Source: Halothiobacillus diazotrophicus (GTDB taxonomy: Bacteria > Pseudomonadota > Gammaproteobacteria > Halothiobacillales > Halothiobacillaceae). Taken from it: a DNA stretch of 64,000 bases. The notes under the pieces are model-generated. The model was not told where the DNA came from. It searched no databases and saw only the letters and a list, made by a program, of their open reading frames with translations. Made by a program: the position numbers and the translations under genes. The stretch is from contig NZ_CP016027.1 in the NCBI RefSeq assembly GCF_001663815.1, positions 2,790,501 to 2,854,500 on the forward strand. Reading direction: 5' to 3'. Below, one piece after another: positions 10,005-18,533 of the stretch (the stretch's first letter is position 1; each line of letters starts with the position of its first letter).

Positions 10005-11030
10005 TTAATTCACCTCAATGACGATTTTGCCGAACGCACCTCGGTCGAGATGATCGAGTGCGTCAGGTAGTTCGGAAAAAGCATATCGAGCATCAATGAC
10101 TGGTTTGATGCCTAACCGGTCAATGGCGCCGATCATGTCTTCCAGGCTGCGGCGGTGGCCGACGCCGATGCCCTGGAGCGTCAGACCTTTGCGCAGCACC
10201 GGCCCGGCGGGGCCGGATATCTCGAAGCCGCCGAACACGCCGATGACGGAAATTCGTCCATTCACGGCTGCGGCTTCGATGGACCGTCCGAGATGCGTGC
10301 CGCCGATCGTTTCTAAAATATGGTCGGCGCCCTGGTCGTTCGTCAGTCGATAAACCGATTCAACCCAATCTTCGCTGAGACGATTGATGCCGTACGTGGC
10401 GCCGAGCATTTTTGCGCGTGCGATTTTATCGTCGCTTCCAGAGACGACTATGACGCTGGCACCGAGCGCCTTTGCTAACTGCAAACCGAAAATTGCCACG
10501 CCACCGGTGCCGTGCGTCAGCACGGTTTGCCCCGCACGCAGCGTTCCTCGTTCAACCAGTGCAAACCATGCGGTTAATGCGGCGCAAGGCAGGGTGCTGG
10601 CTTCGGCATCGTCCAGCGTGGCCGGTGCGTGAACCAGCCAATCTTCGGGAAAACAGACGTACTCGGCAAGGACGCCGGGATAGAGACCGCCAAGTGTTTT
10701 ATAGGGTGGGTTACGCGCCGTGCCGGTATTTCGGCCATCGATCCAGTCGGGAGAAAAGTTGCCAACGACCCGGTCACCGACTTGGAATCGCGTGTTGCCC
10801 CCTCCCACAGCTTCCACAACGCCGGCCATGTCGGATCCGGGTATGAAGGGAAACGTTAGCGCGAGACCCATGCCGTTTTCGATCACCAGTTTGTCGCGGT
10901 AGTTGAGTGACACGGCGGAGACTTTGACCAGGACTTCGCCCGCATTGGGCAAGGGGATCGGCAGCGTTGCCTGCGACAATCTGTTACGCCCCTTCTCGTC
11001 CATTCTCCAGCTATTCATTTTTGCATTCAT
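10005..11030 (-). CDS. MDR-family NAD(P)-dependent alcohol dehydrogenase / quinone oxidoreductase
   Basis: About 341 residues of the medium-chain dehydrogenase superfamily. The N-terminal GroES-like domain has GEVLVKVSAVSLNYRD and FIPGSDMAGVVEAVG; the Rossmann domain has the nucleotide-binding loop HGTGGVAIFGLQLAKALGA. The cysteine cluster of the structural zinc is absent, so it is closer to the zinc-independent quinone oxidoreductase group; the substrate is unknown. The ATG at 11030 has GGAG 6 bp upstream; an ATG at 11036 and a GTG at 11042 are alternatives. It is divergent from a LysR gene across 113 bp, so that regulator probably controls it. Base composition appears less GC-rich than the flanking housekeeping genes. 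Confidence 0.88.
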   Translation of the reverse strand: MNAKMNSWRMDEKGRNRLSQATLPIPLPNAGEVLVKVSAVSLNYRDKLVIENGMGLALTFPFIPGSDMAGVVEAVGGGNTRFQVGDRVVGNFSPDWIDGRNTGTARNPPYKTLGGLYPGVLAEYVCFPEDWLVHAPATLDDAEASTLPCAALTAWFALVERGTLRAGQTVLTHGTGGVAIFGLQLAKALGASVIVVSGSDDKIARAKMLGATYGINRLSEDWVESVYRLTNDQGADHILETIGGTHLGRSIEAAAVNGRISVIGVFGGFEISGPAGPVLRKGLTLQGIGVGHRRSLEDMIGAIDRLGIKPVIDARYAFSELPDALDHLDRGAFGKIVIEVN

Positions 11031-11143
11031 ATTCATCTCCACGAAATCGCATTTGACAGTCGAGACGACAATAACATTGCGCCAATGGAAACAGTGGCGA
11101 TAATATTTCGCTAGTTTGTTGCGAAAAAATATCCAATCAAGTC

Positions 11144-12052
11144 ATGCGCGATCATTTGGCCGGTATTTCGATTTTTGTCGAGGCGGTTGAGGCGGGGGGA
11201 TTTTCCGCCGCAGCCGAGCGACTGAATTTGTCTCGTTCGTCCGTGGGGAAAGCGATTGCACGACTGGAAGAACGGCTGGGTACTCGTCTGTTTCATCGCA
11301 CCACACGGAGCACGATGTTGACCGACGATGGCAATGCTTATTACGAGCATTGTCTTCAAGCCCTGGAGGCGATTCGTGCAGGAGAAGCTATGCTCGAGTC
11401 CGGCCGACACACTGTCAGCGGCAGAGTACGGATTTCGATGCCGGTATTATTCGGCCGTTATTGCGTAGTGCCGATATTGGTCGGGTTGGCTCGCCGATAC
11501 CCAGAACTCGAACTGGAGCTCAGTTTCAGTGACAAACTGGTTAACTTGGTCGAGGACGGATTCGATCTGGCAGTGCGTAACGGGCCGTTGGATCATGCGG
11601 CAGATCATTTAATCGCCCGCAAGATTGCCCGTCAGCATATGGTTGTTTGTGCCGCACCATCGTATGTTGAGCGACATGGTCAGCCCGAGTGTATCGAGGA
11701 TCTCGGCATGCATGGCATCGTTGCCTACGGCTGGTCCGGCTACACGTCCACATGGCGGTTTCCAAAACCAGGTAGGGAGTCGGCCGTGATGTTCAAACCC
11801 CAGGCAAGGCTGAAACTGGATGATCTCGAAGCCATTGCCGATCTGGCATCTCAAGGTATGGGGCTTGCTTGGTTGCCGTATTGGCTGGTCAAAGCGCGTA
11901 TCCAGTCCGGCACGCTGGTCCCGGTACTCGAGCATCAACCGGGTTTTGTCATGGAATCGTATGCCCTTTGGCCGCAAACGCAGAGTTTGCCGTTCCGTCT
12001 GCGTGTTGTCGTCGATGCGCTTTCGAGTGAACTTCCCAAGGTAATGGCTTGA
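11144..12052 (+). CDS. LysR-family transcriptional regulator
   Basis: A 302-residue LysR protein. Residues about 5-62 are the winged helix-turn-helix (GGFSAAAERLNLSRSSVGKAIARLEERLGTRLFHRTTR). Residues about 90-295 are the periplasmic-binding-like effector domain, with the usual GRVRISMP start and VEDGFDLAVRNG. Its gene is divergent from the MDR oxidoreductase, the typical position for a LysR activator of that gene. The effector is unknown. The stop codon lies inside a 16-bp tandem duplication, and no strong Shine-Dalgarno is visible at the ATG. Confidence 0.92.
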   Translation: MRDHLAGISIFVEAVEAGGFSAAAERLNLSRSSVGKAIARLEERLGTRLFHRTTRSTMLTDDGNAYYEHCLQALEAIRAGEAMLESGRHTVSGRVRISMPVLFGRYCVVPILVGLARRYPELELELSFSDKLVNLVEDGFDLAVRNGPLDHAADHLIARKIARQHMVVCAAPSYVERHGQPECIEDLGMHGIVAYGWSGYTSTWRFPKPGRESAVMFKPQARLKLDDLEAIADLASQGMGLAWLPYWLVKARIQSGTLVPVLEHQPGFVMESYALWPQTQSLPFRLRVVVDALSSELPKVMA

Positions 12053-12072
12053 CCGGGTAATGGCTTGACGGG
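12041..12072. repeat. 16-bp tandem duplication across a lysR stop codon
   Basis: Two copies of GTAATGGCTTGACCGG (12041-12056 and 12057-12072, one mismatch). The first copy contains the last codons and TGA of the LysR gene, so the duplication probably arose by slippage at the 3' end without changing the protein. Confidence 0.85.
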
Positions 12073-12076
12073 GCGT

Positions 12077-12988
12077 TTAAACCTTCAGCGATTGCATCCC
12101 TGGTAATTGCGGAATTCGCGCCGCCATGAAGTCCAGAAATGAGCGGACTCTTTGCGGCTGATAGCGGCGAGACGGATATACCAGGTGAACCGCTTGTGCA
12201 GGCAGACGCCACGCCGGGAGAACACGAACGAGGGATTCGTTCTCGATCAAGTCCTGCACGAGCCAGGCGGGCACGGATCCCAAACCCACACCCTCAAGAA
12301 AGCATTGGCGCAGGGCGAGCGAGCTGTTGACGCGATAGCGCCCGTGGAGCGAAACCCTAACCACTTCTTGCGCGCGGGAGAATGCCATTTCATGTCCTGA
12401 TGCTATGCCGGCATAGCGAAGGTACTCATGTTCGGCCAGATCTTCGGGTTTGGTGATCCGGGCGGATCGAACGATGTATTCGCGCGCGGCGACCAGCACG
12501 CGCGGGGACGTGGCAATTTGAGGCGCAACGACGTTGGGTGGAAGATCATCGCCGAGTCGGATGGCCACATCAACGCCTTCTTCAACCAGATCGATGATTC
12601 TATCGTTGAGAATTAATTCAATTTCAATCTGTGGATGTAAGGCAAGAAACTCGATAACCAGACTATTCAGGCGCAATTCGCCTAATCCGACAGGCGCATT
12701 CACGCGCAAAGTTCCCGTTAGCTGCCGAGTCTGACCGCGCACTTCTGCAACGGCGCCGGCATACTCTTCAAGTACGATCTTACTGCGCGCATAGAAGCGC
12801 TTGCCTTCCTCGGTTGGCGTCAAGTGCGTGGTCGACCGCTCAAGCAACCTGACCCCTAAACGCGCTTCGAGCGCTGCAATCACCTTGCTCATCGTCGGTT
12901 GGCCGATATTTTTCTCCCGCGCGGCCGCGGAAAAACTCCCCAGTTCAATGACGCGGTTGAACATCCGCATGGATTCGAGCGTGTCCAT
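12077..12988 (-). CDS. LysR-family transcriptional regulator
   Basis: A 303-residue LysR protein starting MDTLESMRMFNRVIELGSF. The N-terminal winged helix (residues about 3-60: SFSAAAREKNIGQPTMSKVI) is followed by the effector domain (TGTLRVNAPVGLGEL, then VEEGVDVAIRLG). It belongs to the CrgA/DmlR-like group by its overall pattern. It is convergent with the preceding LysR gene and divergent from the SDR gene across 105 bp, which makes the SDR its likely target. The inducer is unknown. Confidence 0.92.
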   Translation of the reverse strand: MDTLESMRMFNRVIELGSFSAAAREKNIGQPTMSKVIAALEARLGVRLLERSTTHLTPTEEGKRFYARSKIVLEEYAGAVAEVRGQTRQLTGTLRVNAPVGLGELRLNSLVIEFLALHPQIEIELILNDRIIDLVEEGVDVAIRLGDDLPPNVVAPQIATSPRVLVAAREYIVRSARITKPEDLAEHEYLRYAGIASGHEMAFSRAQEVVRVSLHGRYRVNSSLALRQCFLEGVGLGSVPAWLVQDLIENESLVRVLPAWRLPAQAVHLVYPSRRYQPQRVRSFLDFMAARIPQLPGMQSLKV

Positions 12989-13093
12989 CCTATTCTCCTT
13001 TGGAATGAGTTATAGGGCGATTATCGGCATTCTAAGGTTAAAAGGAATGAGATAACTTGCCCCCGTCTACCAACATTCCGCTGAGGAACCCCC

Positions 13094-13828
13094 ATGAATA
13101 TTGCACAAACATCATCATTCCATGGCCGCCATATCGTTGTGTTTGGCGGAAGTTCGGGGATCGGATTGGCGACGGCAAAAGCACTGAAAACACAGGGAGC
13201 TAACGTCACCATCGTGGGGCGAACGCTTGAGAGGCTCCAGACTGCCGCAGATCAAATTGGCGGCGCCCGATACGCTGTAGCCGATCTTGCAGACAGAAAA
13301 TCCATCGAAGCGATATTCGATGATACGACGCAGGTTGATCACCTGGTTATCACCGCGGGCGGCATACATGCCGGCAAACTGGTCGACTCTGATCCTGAAA
13401 AGTTGCTGTCCGAAGTTAACGAGCATATTTCCGGATCGCTCTATGCGGTTAAAAGCGTTATCCCTCGGATGCCCGGTACGGGTTCGATCGTTTTGATGGG
13501 TGGGCAGTTTTCGGACCGCCCCACGGGCGATGGCACGTCGGTCATGGCGTTGGCTTGCCGTGGGATCGAGGCGCTGGCCCGCGGGCTTGCGCTTGAAATC
13601 AAACCGATTCGCGTTAACGTAATCGCGCCGGGTTTCGTCGATACCCCGCTCTATGATGCATTCGGTGCCGAGGGTCGTGCCGCATTACTGGCTCATGCGG
13701 CCGGTAGCTTGCCCATTGGCCGCATTGGCCGACCGGAAGAAATCGCCGATGCAATCAGTTTTCTCCTGAGTAATGAATACATGAATTGCGAAGTGCTGCA
13801 TATCGACGGCGGCGGGCGATTTGCCTGA
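13094..13828 (+). CDS. SDR-family protein lacking the canonical YxxxK
   Basis: A 244-residue short-chain dehydrogenase/reductase fold. The cofactor loop is GGSSGIG (residues 18-24), VADLADRKSIEAIF follows the usual acidic turn, and the C-terminus has IRVNVIAPGFVDTPLYD and the closing HIDGGGRFA. Where the catalytic Tyr-x-x-x-Lys is expected, the sequence reads SVMALACRGIEAL, with neither Tyr nor Lys, and the catalytic Ser region is MGGQFSDRP. A clade of SDR proteins is known to have this region replaced, so it may be a different enzyme or a binding protein. GAGGAA precedes the ATG. It is divergent from a LysR gene. Confidence 0.85.
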   Translation: MNIAQTSSFHGRHIVVFGGSSGIGLATAKALKTQGANVTIVGRTLERLQTAADQIGGARYAVADLADRKSIEAIFDDTTQVDHLVITAGGIHAGKLVDSDPEKLLSEVNEHISGSLYAVKSVIPRMPGTGSIVLMGGQFSDRPTGDGTSVMALACRGIEALARGLALEIKPIRVNVIAPGFVDTPLYDAFGAEGRAALLAHAAGSLPIGRIGRPEEIADAISFLLSNEYMNCEVLHIDGGGRFA

Positions 13829-13950
13829 ACCGGTACATCCCAATGATTCAGCGTTGATGGGCCGGGCCGCTACCGACAGTTCCTCGGCGATCATCGTTCG
13901 TGAGGTCTCCGTGGCCAGCAAGGTGTCATGGTTACATCGCGCTCATGCCA

Positions 13951-14274
13951 TCATTCTTTCTGCCGCATCGCTGCTGTCAGCAGCGTGAGTAGAAGGATCG
14001 CGATGGCACAGATGCTTGAGGCGGCGGCAAATCCCGTCACGAAAGCATCTCGCGCCTGTTCAAGCAAACCGGTCGGTAATGCGTGTGCCTCCGAAATGGC
14101 ACCCGTCAGGCTGTCCGCCACCACGCCTTGAACGTCAGGGGGCAACCCGCTGGGCAGTTGGGCCGTGATACGCAGGCGGTAGACCGTACTGGCCAGACTC
14201 CCTAGGGTGGCGATGCCGATTGCCAGCCCCAGCTCCTGCACCATCTCCGATAGCGCCGAATGGCGAAATAGCAC
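13951..14274 (-). pseudogene. C-terminal remnant of an MFS (DHA2-type) drug exporter
   Basis: The 107-codon open frame matches the last part of an EmrB/QacA-type 14-helix transporter: SALSEMVQELGLAIGIATLGSLASTVYR is the usual helix 11-12 motif region, followed by an extracellular loop (LPSGLPPDVQGVVADSLTG) and a final helix (GFAAASSICAIAILLLTLLTAA). The first roughly 350-400 residues expected for the family are missing; upstream of about 14275 the homology stops. The only start is GTG with no ribosome binding site. I read it as a truncated gene from a deletion. Confidence 0.75.
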
Positions 14275-14703
14275 AGTACGGCATCAGTGCGGTCGAAAAT
14301 GCCGATGGCGGGCGCATGGACGTACAACATGAGACGCTGGTGGTTGATCCGCATCGGCATCTGAAAATGGTGGTGTACTTCGCAGCATTGGGCAATCACT
14401 GATGTAAAGCTTGTCTGCCTTCCGATCCTGTTACCGCACATGACTCACCCGTGGGCAGTGGATTGCTTCCGCTGAACATCATCAGGGCATTTTAGGTATT
14501 CCTGAGTGGTTGCTGGACTCGGGTGACAAAGGATGTTGACCTTCCCGATATGATTATTTATTTCTGGCTTTTATCCTGGGTCATTGTCCGGCAGACGGAA
14601 GTACTCTGTCATGTTTGGATAGGGTGGTATTCACGGTCATCTCTACCTGTGGTGACCAGTAAGTCTTTGAAGTTAAATATTATGATGGTTGGTCTGTAAT
14701 CAA
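14275..14703. other. Gene-poor junction upstream of tadA, possible gene fragment
   Basis: No complete gene is recognisable. On the plus strand the frame ending at the TGA at 14400-14402 has about 45 codons of protein-like sequence (ISAVENADGGRMDVQHETLV, then VVYFAALGNH) that may be the 3' end of another lost gene, abutting the MFS remnant head to head. From 14403 to 14703 I see only AT-richer DNA with no clear structure; the tadA promoter must lie here but no convincing -35/-10 pair stands out. Confidence 0.4.
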
Positions 14704-15192
14704 ATGGAAATTCCCGACGCACGGCCCGGTAAGATGTTGAGGTCTCGTGATCGCAACTTCATGCAGCAGGCCCTGGATGAGGCGCGGCATGCCGCCGCAG
14801 CCGGTGAGGTGCCCGTTGGCGCCGTGCTGGTGCGGGACGGTGCGGTGATCGCCCGGGGGCACAATACGCCGATTGGCGACCACGACCCCACGGCCCATGC
14901 CGAGATTCGCGCCCTGCGGGCCGCCGGGGCTGCGCTGGGCAACTACCGGCTGGATGGTTGTACCCTGTACGTCACGCTTGAACCCTGTCCGATGTGTCTG
15001 GCGGCGATGACCCATGCCCGAATCGACCGGGTCGTGTATGCCGCACCCGATCCGCGGGCCGGAGCCTGCGGCGGGGCGATCGACCTCAACCGGGCACCCT
15101 GGCACCACCACCCGCTGGTGATCGACACCGGCCCTTGCGAGCAGGAGGCGGCTGAACTGTTGCGGACCTTCTTCGAGGATCGGCGCGACTGA
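14704..15192 (+). CDS. tadA: tRNA-specific adenosine deaminase
   Basis: Deaminates A34 to inosine in tRNA-Arg(ACG), an essential wobble modification. The 162-residue protein has the zinc deaminase signature HAE (H65, E67) and PCPMC (C95, C98), with NYRLDGCTLYVTLEP as in the family. The ATG at 14704 gives a length like the E. coli enzyme; an ATG at 14734 (MLRSRDRNFM) is also reasonable and would give 152 residues. No partner genes of the usual tadA context are present. Confidence 0.93.
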   Translation: MEIPDARPGKMLRSRDRNFMQQALDEARHAAAAGEVPVGAVLVRDGAVIARGHNTPIGDHDPTAHAEIRALRAAGAALGNYRLDGCTLYVTLEPCPMCLAAMTHARIDRVVYAAPDPRAGACGGAIDLNRAPWHHHPLVIDTGPCEQEAAELLRTFFEDRRD

Positions 15193-15238
15193 GCCGTGTT
15201 CGGCAGCCCGGGTCCTGCCGCCCCCAGCCATTTCACCT

Positions 15239-15280
15239 CGGTCCTATCATCCCGGTCCTATCATCCCGGTCATCTCACGC
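15239..15280. repeat. 14-bp tandem repeat in a convergent intergenic region
   Basis: CGGTCCTATCATCC occurs at 15239-15252 and again exactly at 15253-15266, with a degenerate third copy (CGGTCATCTCACGC) from 15267. It lies between the converging ends of tadA and the decarboxylase gene. Confidence 0.8.
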
Positions 15281-15300
15281 CCGTCCGTTCAGCGGGGCCC

Positions 15301-16683
15301 TCAGCCCGGAACGAAGTATTCCCCGGGCGCTGGTCGGGAAAGAAACCCCTGGGGCGAAGCGCTGGCGCCATAGGCTCCGGACTGGAGTACGCCGACAACA
15401 TCGCCCGGTTGCAGTATCGGCAGGGCCTGGTTCTGACCCAGTACATCGAGCGGCGTGCACAGCGGCCCGGCCAGATCGACGGTCTCGCTGTGCGGCTCGT
15501 CCATCTGCGCGATGGCCACGATCGGCCAGTTGCGCCGCAACACCTGACCCAGGTTCCCCGACAGCGCGAGATGGTGATGCATGCCGCCGTCGCACATCAG
15601 GTAGATCTTGCCGCGGGAGGTCTTGCGGTCGACGATCCGCGTGACATAGATGCCCGCCGCGGCGACGAGATATCGTCCCAGTTCCAGATTCACCCGTACG
15701 CCGGTCCAGGCCTGCTGGGCGTCGGCGCCGATTTCGGCCAGGACGGGTTTCAGGGCCGCGAGGTCCAGCGGGGCGTCCTGCGGCTGGTAGACCACGCCGA
15801 ACCCCCCTCCGAGGTTGAGGTGGCGGGGCATGAATCCCGTCTGCCGTGTCCAATCCTGCACCAAAATCAGGGATTGGCGCAGCGTGGCGGCGATGGCCTC
15901 GGCCTGGCGGTTCTGCGAACCGGCGAACAGGTGAAACCCTTCAAGAGCGAGGTGATCCCGAAGCGTGGCGTCGGTGCGGATGCGTTCGATCAGCGCCGGA
16001 ATCGCCTCGCTGTCGATGCCGAAAGGCCGGGCACCGCCGCCCATTTTCATGCCGGCGCCCTTGAGCTCGAAGGGCGGATTGACGCGCAGGGCCACCCGGG
16101 CGCGCTTCCCGAGAGACTGTGCTACATCGGCGACTCGCTGCAACTCCCCTGCGGATTCGATATTGATGAGCACGCCGTGCGAGATGGCGAACCGGTGCTC
16201 GTCTGCGGATTTGGCCGGTCCGGCGATGCTGGTCTGTGCCAGGCGCGCCGGGGCGAGTTCGGCGACCCGTTGCATCTCGGCCAGGGAGGCGCAGTCGAAA
16301 CCATCGACCTGGGTGGCGAGGTGGCTGATGACCGGCGGAAACGGATTGGCCTTGATGGCGTAATGCAGATGGATCGTGCCCGGCAGGACGGCCCGCACGG
16401 CCTGAACCTGAGCGCTGATCGCGGCGCCGTTATAGATATAGGCCGGCGTGGCAGGCTGCGCCTGATGGTTGAGCCAGTCGACGGCGGATTCGCCGGCAAG
16501 ACACAGGCCCCGATCATCGATCTGCCAGGCGGCTGCCGCACCGCCCAGGGTTTCGGCGAGTAGCTGGCGTCCCGTGATGGGTGCCATGGACCCGGTTTCT
16601 TTGGACCCGGCTTCTTTGGACCCGGCTTCTTTGGACAGGTTTTCCTTAGACATGCTTTCTCGGGACCCGGTTTCATTGGGCAT
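15301..16683 (-). CDS. PLP-dependent decarboxylase, exosortase-A-associated type
   Basis: A group IV (LysA/ornithine decarboxylase fold) enzyme of up to 460 residues. The N-terminal TIM barrel has the PLP lysine in HYAIKAN (K111), the phosphate loop LGGGFG (291-296), and the C-terminal barrel carries the active-site cysteine in GPLCTPLD (C409) and GAYGASAS. The overall pattern matches the decarboxylases found beside exosortase A loci. Residues 1-32 are a repetitive (GSKEA)n-like tail encoded by a 15-bp tandem repeat, so Met11 or Met33 may be the real start. The first ATG overlaps the 3' end of the ligase gene by 11 bp, so translation is probably coupled. The amino acid substrate is unknown. 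Confidence 0.85.
   Translation of the reverse strand: MPNETGSRESMSKENLSKEAGSKEAGSKETGSMAPITGRQLLAETLGGAAAAWQIDDRGLCLAGESAVDWLNHQAQPATPAYIYNGAAISAQVQAVRAVLPGTIHLHYAIKANPFPPVISHLATQVDGFDCASLAEMQRVAELAPARLAQTSIAGPAKSADEHRFAISHGVLINIESAGELQRVADVAQSLGKRARVALRVNPPFELKGAGMKMGGGARPFGIDSEAIPALIERIRTDATLRDHLALEGFHLFAGSQNRQAEAIAATLRQSLILVQDWTRQTGFMPRHLNLGGGFGVVYQPQDAPLDLAALKPVLAEIGADAQQAWTGVRVNLELGRYLVAAAGIYVTRIVDRKTSRGKIYLMCDGGMHHHLALSGNLGQVLRRNWPIVAIAQMDEPHSETVDLAGPLCTPLDVLGQNQALPILQPGDVVGVLQSGAYGASASPQGFLSRPAPGEYFVPG
16588..16677. repeat. 15-bp tandem repeat (about six units) in the decarboxylase 5' end
   Basis: Six consecutive 15-bp units. The units at 16603-16617 and 16618-16632 are identical (GGACCCGGCTTCTTT), the one at 16588 differs by one base, and three outer ones are diverged. 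Being a multiple of three, copy changes lengthen or shorten the (GSKEA)n N-terminal tail without a frameshift. Confidence 0.9.
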
Positions 16684-18316
16684 GGCGAGCGCCTCCCTCG
16701 TCCTTGGATGATTGTTCGGTCAGAAACTGTGCACGGGCGGCATGACGATCGAGTTTGCCATTGGCGGAGCGCGGCAGTTCGTCCCGGCAGCGAATGGCAT
16801 CGGGTTGCTGGTAGGGGGCGAGCGCCTGTTTCAGCCAGCGGGCGAGTTCGGTCGTCGGGACGGGTGGCGCCACCATCAGGCCGATGGCATCGGGGGCATC
16901 TGGCGGGGCATCAGGGCCATCCGAGGGCGTGTAGCCGAAGGCAAGAGCTTCATGGACGCCGGAAAACTGCAGTGCCGCCGCCTCGATCTCTTCGGGGCTG
17001 ACGCGAAACCCCTGGTGCTTGATCTGATCGTCCAGCCGGCTCACGAAATACAGTCGGCCCTCGGCGTCGCGGCGAACCCGATCCCCCGAAAAGACGACAC
17101 GATGATCCGCCGGATTCGGCCAGCCGGCCGGCGGCATCCGAAAACGTTCGGCAGTGGCGGCCGGGTCGTTGAAGTAGCCGGCCGTCACCAGGGGACCGCC
17201 CTGGATCAACTCGCCTTCCGCCGCGACGTTCTCGGGGTACAGATGGCCCTGTTCGTCCACGAGACCCAGGGTCGTTTCGGGGAAGGCCCGGCCGATCGAG
17301 TCCGGGTGCGCATCCGTTTCGTCGGGGGGGAGGAAGCTGGCACGAAAGGCTTCGGTCAGCCCGTACATCAGGAACAGCCGGGTCGCGGGCAGGGCGCTGC
17401 GGATGGCCTGGACTGAGGAAACGGGGAGGCGCCCGCCCGAATTGGTGAGGTTGCGCAGCTGCGGACAGTCCGGCAGCCAGGCTTGCCGGGACAGGGGGAT
17501 CAGCAATCCGGGCGTGCCGGCGAGCAGGGTGATGCCACCTTGCGTCAGCGGTTTTTTCAGGTCGTTGGGCAGCAGGTAGTCCTGCAGATGGATGCCCGCG
17601 CCGACGGTCAGAGCCGTGGTGATCTGGGAGAGTCCGTAATCGAAGGACAGCGGCAGGATGGACAGCACCTCGTCGTCTGCCGTCATGCCCAGATAATCGG
17701 CGACGGCCCGTGCCCCCAGGGTCAGATTCGCCCGGGTCACCATCACGCCCTTGGGCTGACCGGTGCTGCCGGAGGTGTAGAGCAGGGCGGCCAGTGCGTC
17801 GGGGCGCACTCCGGTCGCTGGCGCGAAAGGCGTGCGGTCGTTCGCTGGGGTGACGATGTCGTGGTGGGTGTCCACACGGGTTGTAAAAGGGGTCAGCATG
17901 CCATCCGGGGAGGTGCCGTATCCGAGTGTGCCCGCCTCGGTCTCCGTCGCGTCGAACGCGTCGGTCGAGAGGGTCAGGGCTTGTGCATGCGCCCTGTCGA
18001 CAATCAGGCCCCGTGCCTCGGCGCGCTGGAAGATTTGACGGAGCTGGGCCGGGCGCAATGCGGGGTGCAGGGGCACGAAGACGATGCCGGCAGCCAGGGC
18101 GGCCAGCAGCATGATGACGGTTTCCGGCCGCTTGTTGGCCCAGATCAGCAGACGATCGCCTGGTTGTAGTCCGTGATCGATCAGGCGGGCCGCGGTCTGC
18201 CGGATGCGCTCGGCCAGTGCGCCATAGGCGATGGATTGCTGCCCGTGGCGCAGGGCGATACGGTCTGGCGCCAGAGCGGCAACGTGATGAAGTCGGTCGA
18301 TCAGATCGGGGGGCAT
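16673..18316 (-). CDS. AMP-forming acyl/aminoacyl ligase, exosortase-A-associated type
   Basis: A 547-residue member of the ANL adenylating enzyme superfamily. It has the P-loop YTSGSTGQPKGV, the A5-type motif MYGLTEAFRASFLPP, YFNDPAATAERF, the hinge GDRVRRDAEGRLYFVSR, and the C-terminal lysine in SANGKLDRHA. Start MPPDLIDRLHHVAALAPDRIALRHG matches ligases (peptide synthetase adenylation-like) that accompany exosortase A clusters. It should activate a carboxylate as an adenylate; the substrate and acceptor are not evident, and no acyl-carrier gene is adjacent. The frame is open far upstream, but homology begins at the ATG at 18316. It is divergent from aroC and overlaps the decarboxylase gene downstream. 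Confidence 0.85.
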   Translation of the reverse strand: MPPDLIDRLHHVAALAPDRIALRHGQQSIAYGALAERIRQTAARLIDHGLQPGDRLLIWANKRPETVIMLLAALAAGIVFVPLHPALRPAQLRQIFQRAEARGLIVDRAHAQALTLSTDAFDATETEAGTLGYGTSPDGMLTPFTTRVDTHHDIVTPANDRTPFAPATGVRPDALAALLYTSGSTGQPKGVMVTRANLTLGARAVADYLGMTADDEVLSILPLSFDYGLSQITTALTVGAGIHLQDYLLPNDLKKPLTQGGITLLAGTPGLLIPLSRQAWLPDCPQLRNLTNSGGRLPVSSVQAIRSALPATRLFLMYGLTEAFRASFLPPDETDAHPDSIGRAFPETTLGLVDEQGHLYPENVAAEGELIQGGPLVTAGYFNDPAATAERFRMPPAGWPNPADHRVVFSGDRVRRDAEGRLYFVSRLDDQIKHQGFRVSPEEIEAAALQFSGVHEALAFGYTPSDGPDAPPDAPDAIGLMVAPPVPTTELARWLKQALAPYQQPDAIRCRDELPRSANGKLDRHAARAQFLTEQSSKDEGGARHAQ

Positions 18317-18533
18317 GATGTGCCTATGAAATGCGTCTGGGTAATGTGCTTGGGCCGCGGGATTCCGGGGGATGGTTCGTGGTGTTGGATCGCGCAAGAG
18401 CCGGGCCGGGCTCGGGATGCGTATAATGGGTGGAATTCTAACACGTGGCCGCTCGTGCTCCCGTTGAATCGCCCGGCATCTCCTCCGGTCGGGCAGGGGG
18501 CGGGCGGCCGCCACTTCGACGCGATGGAAAACT

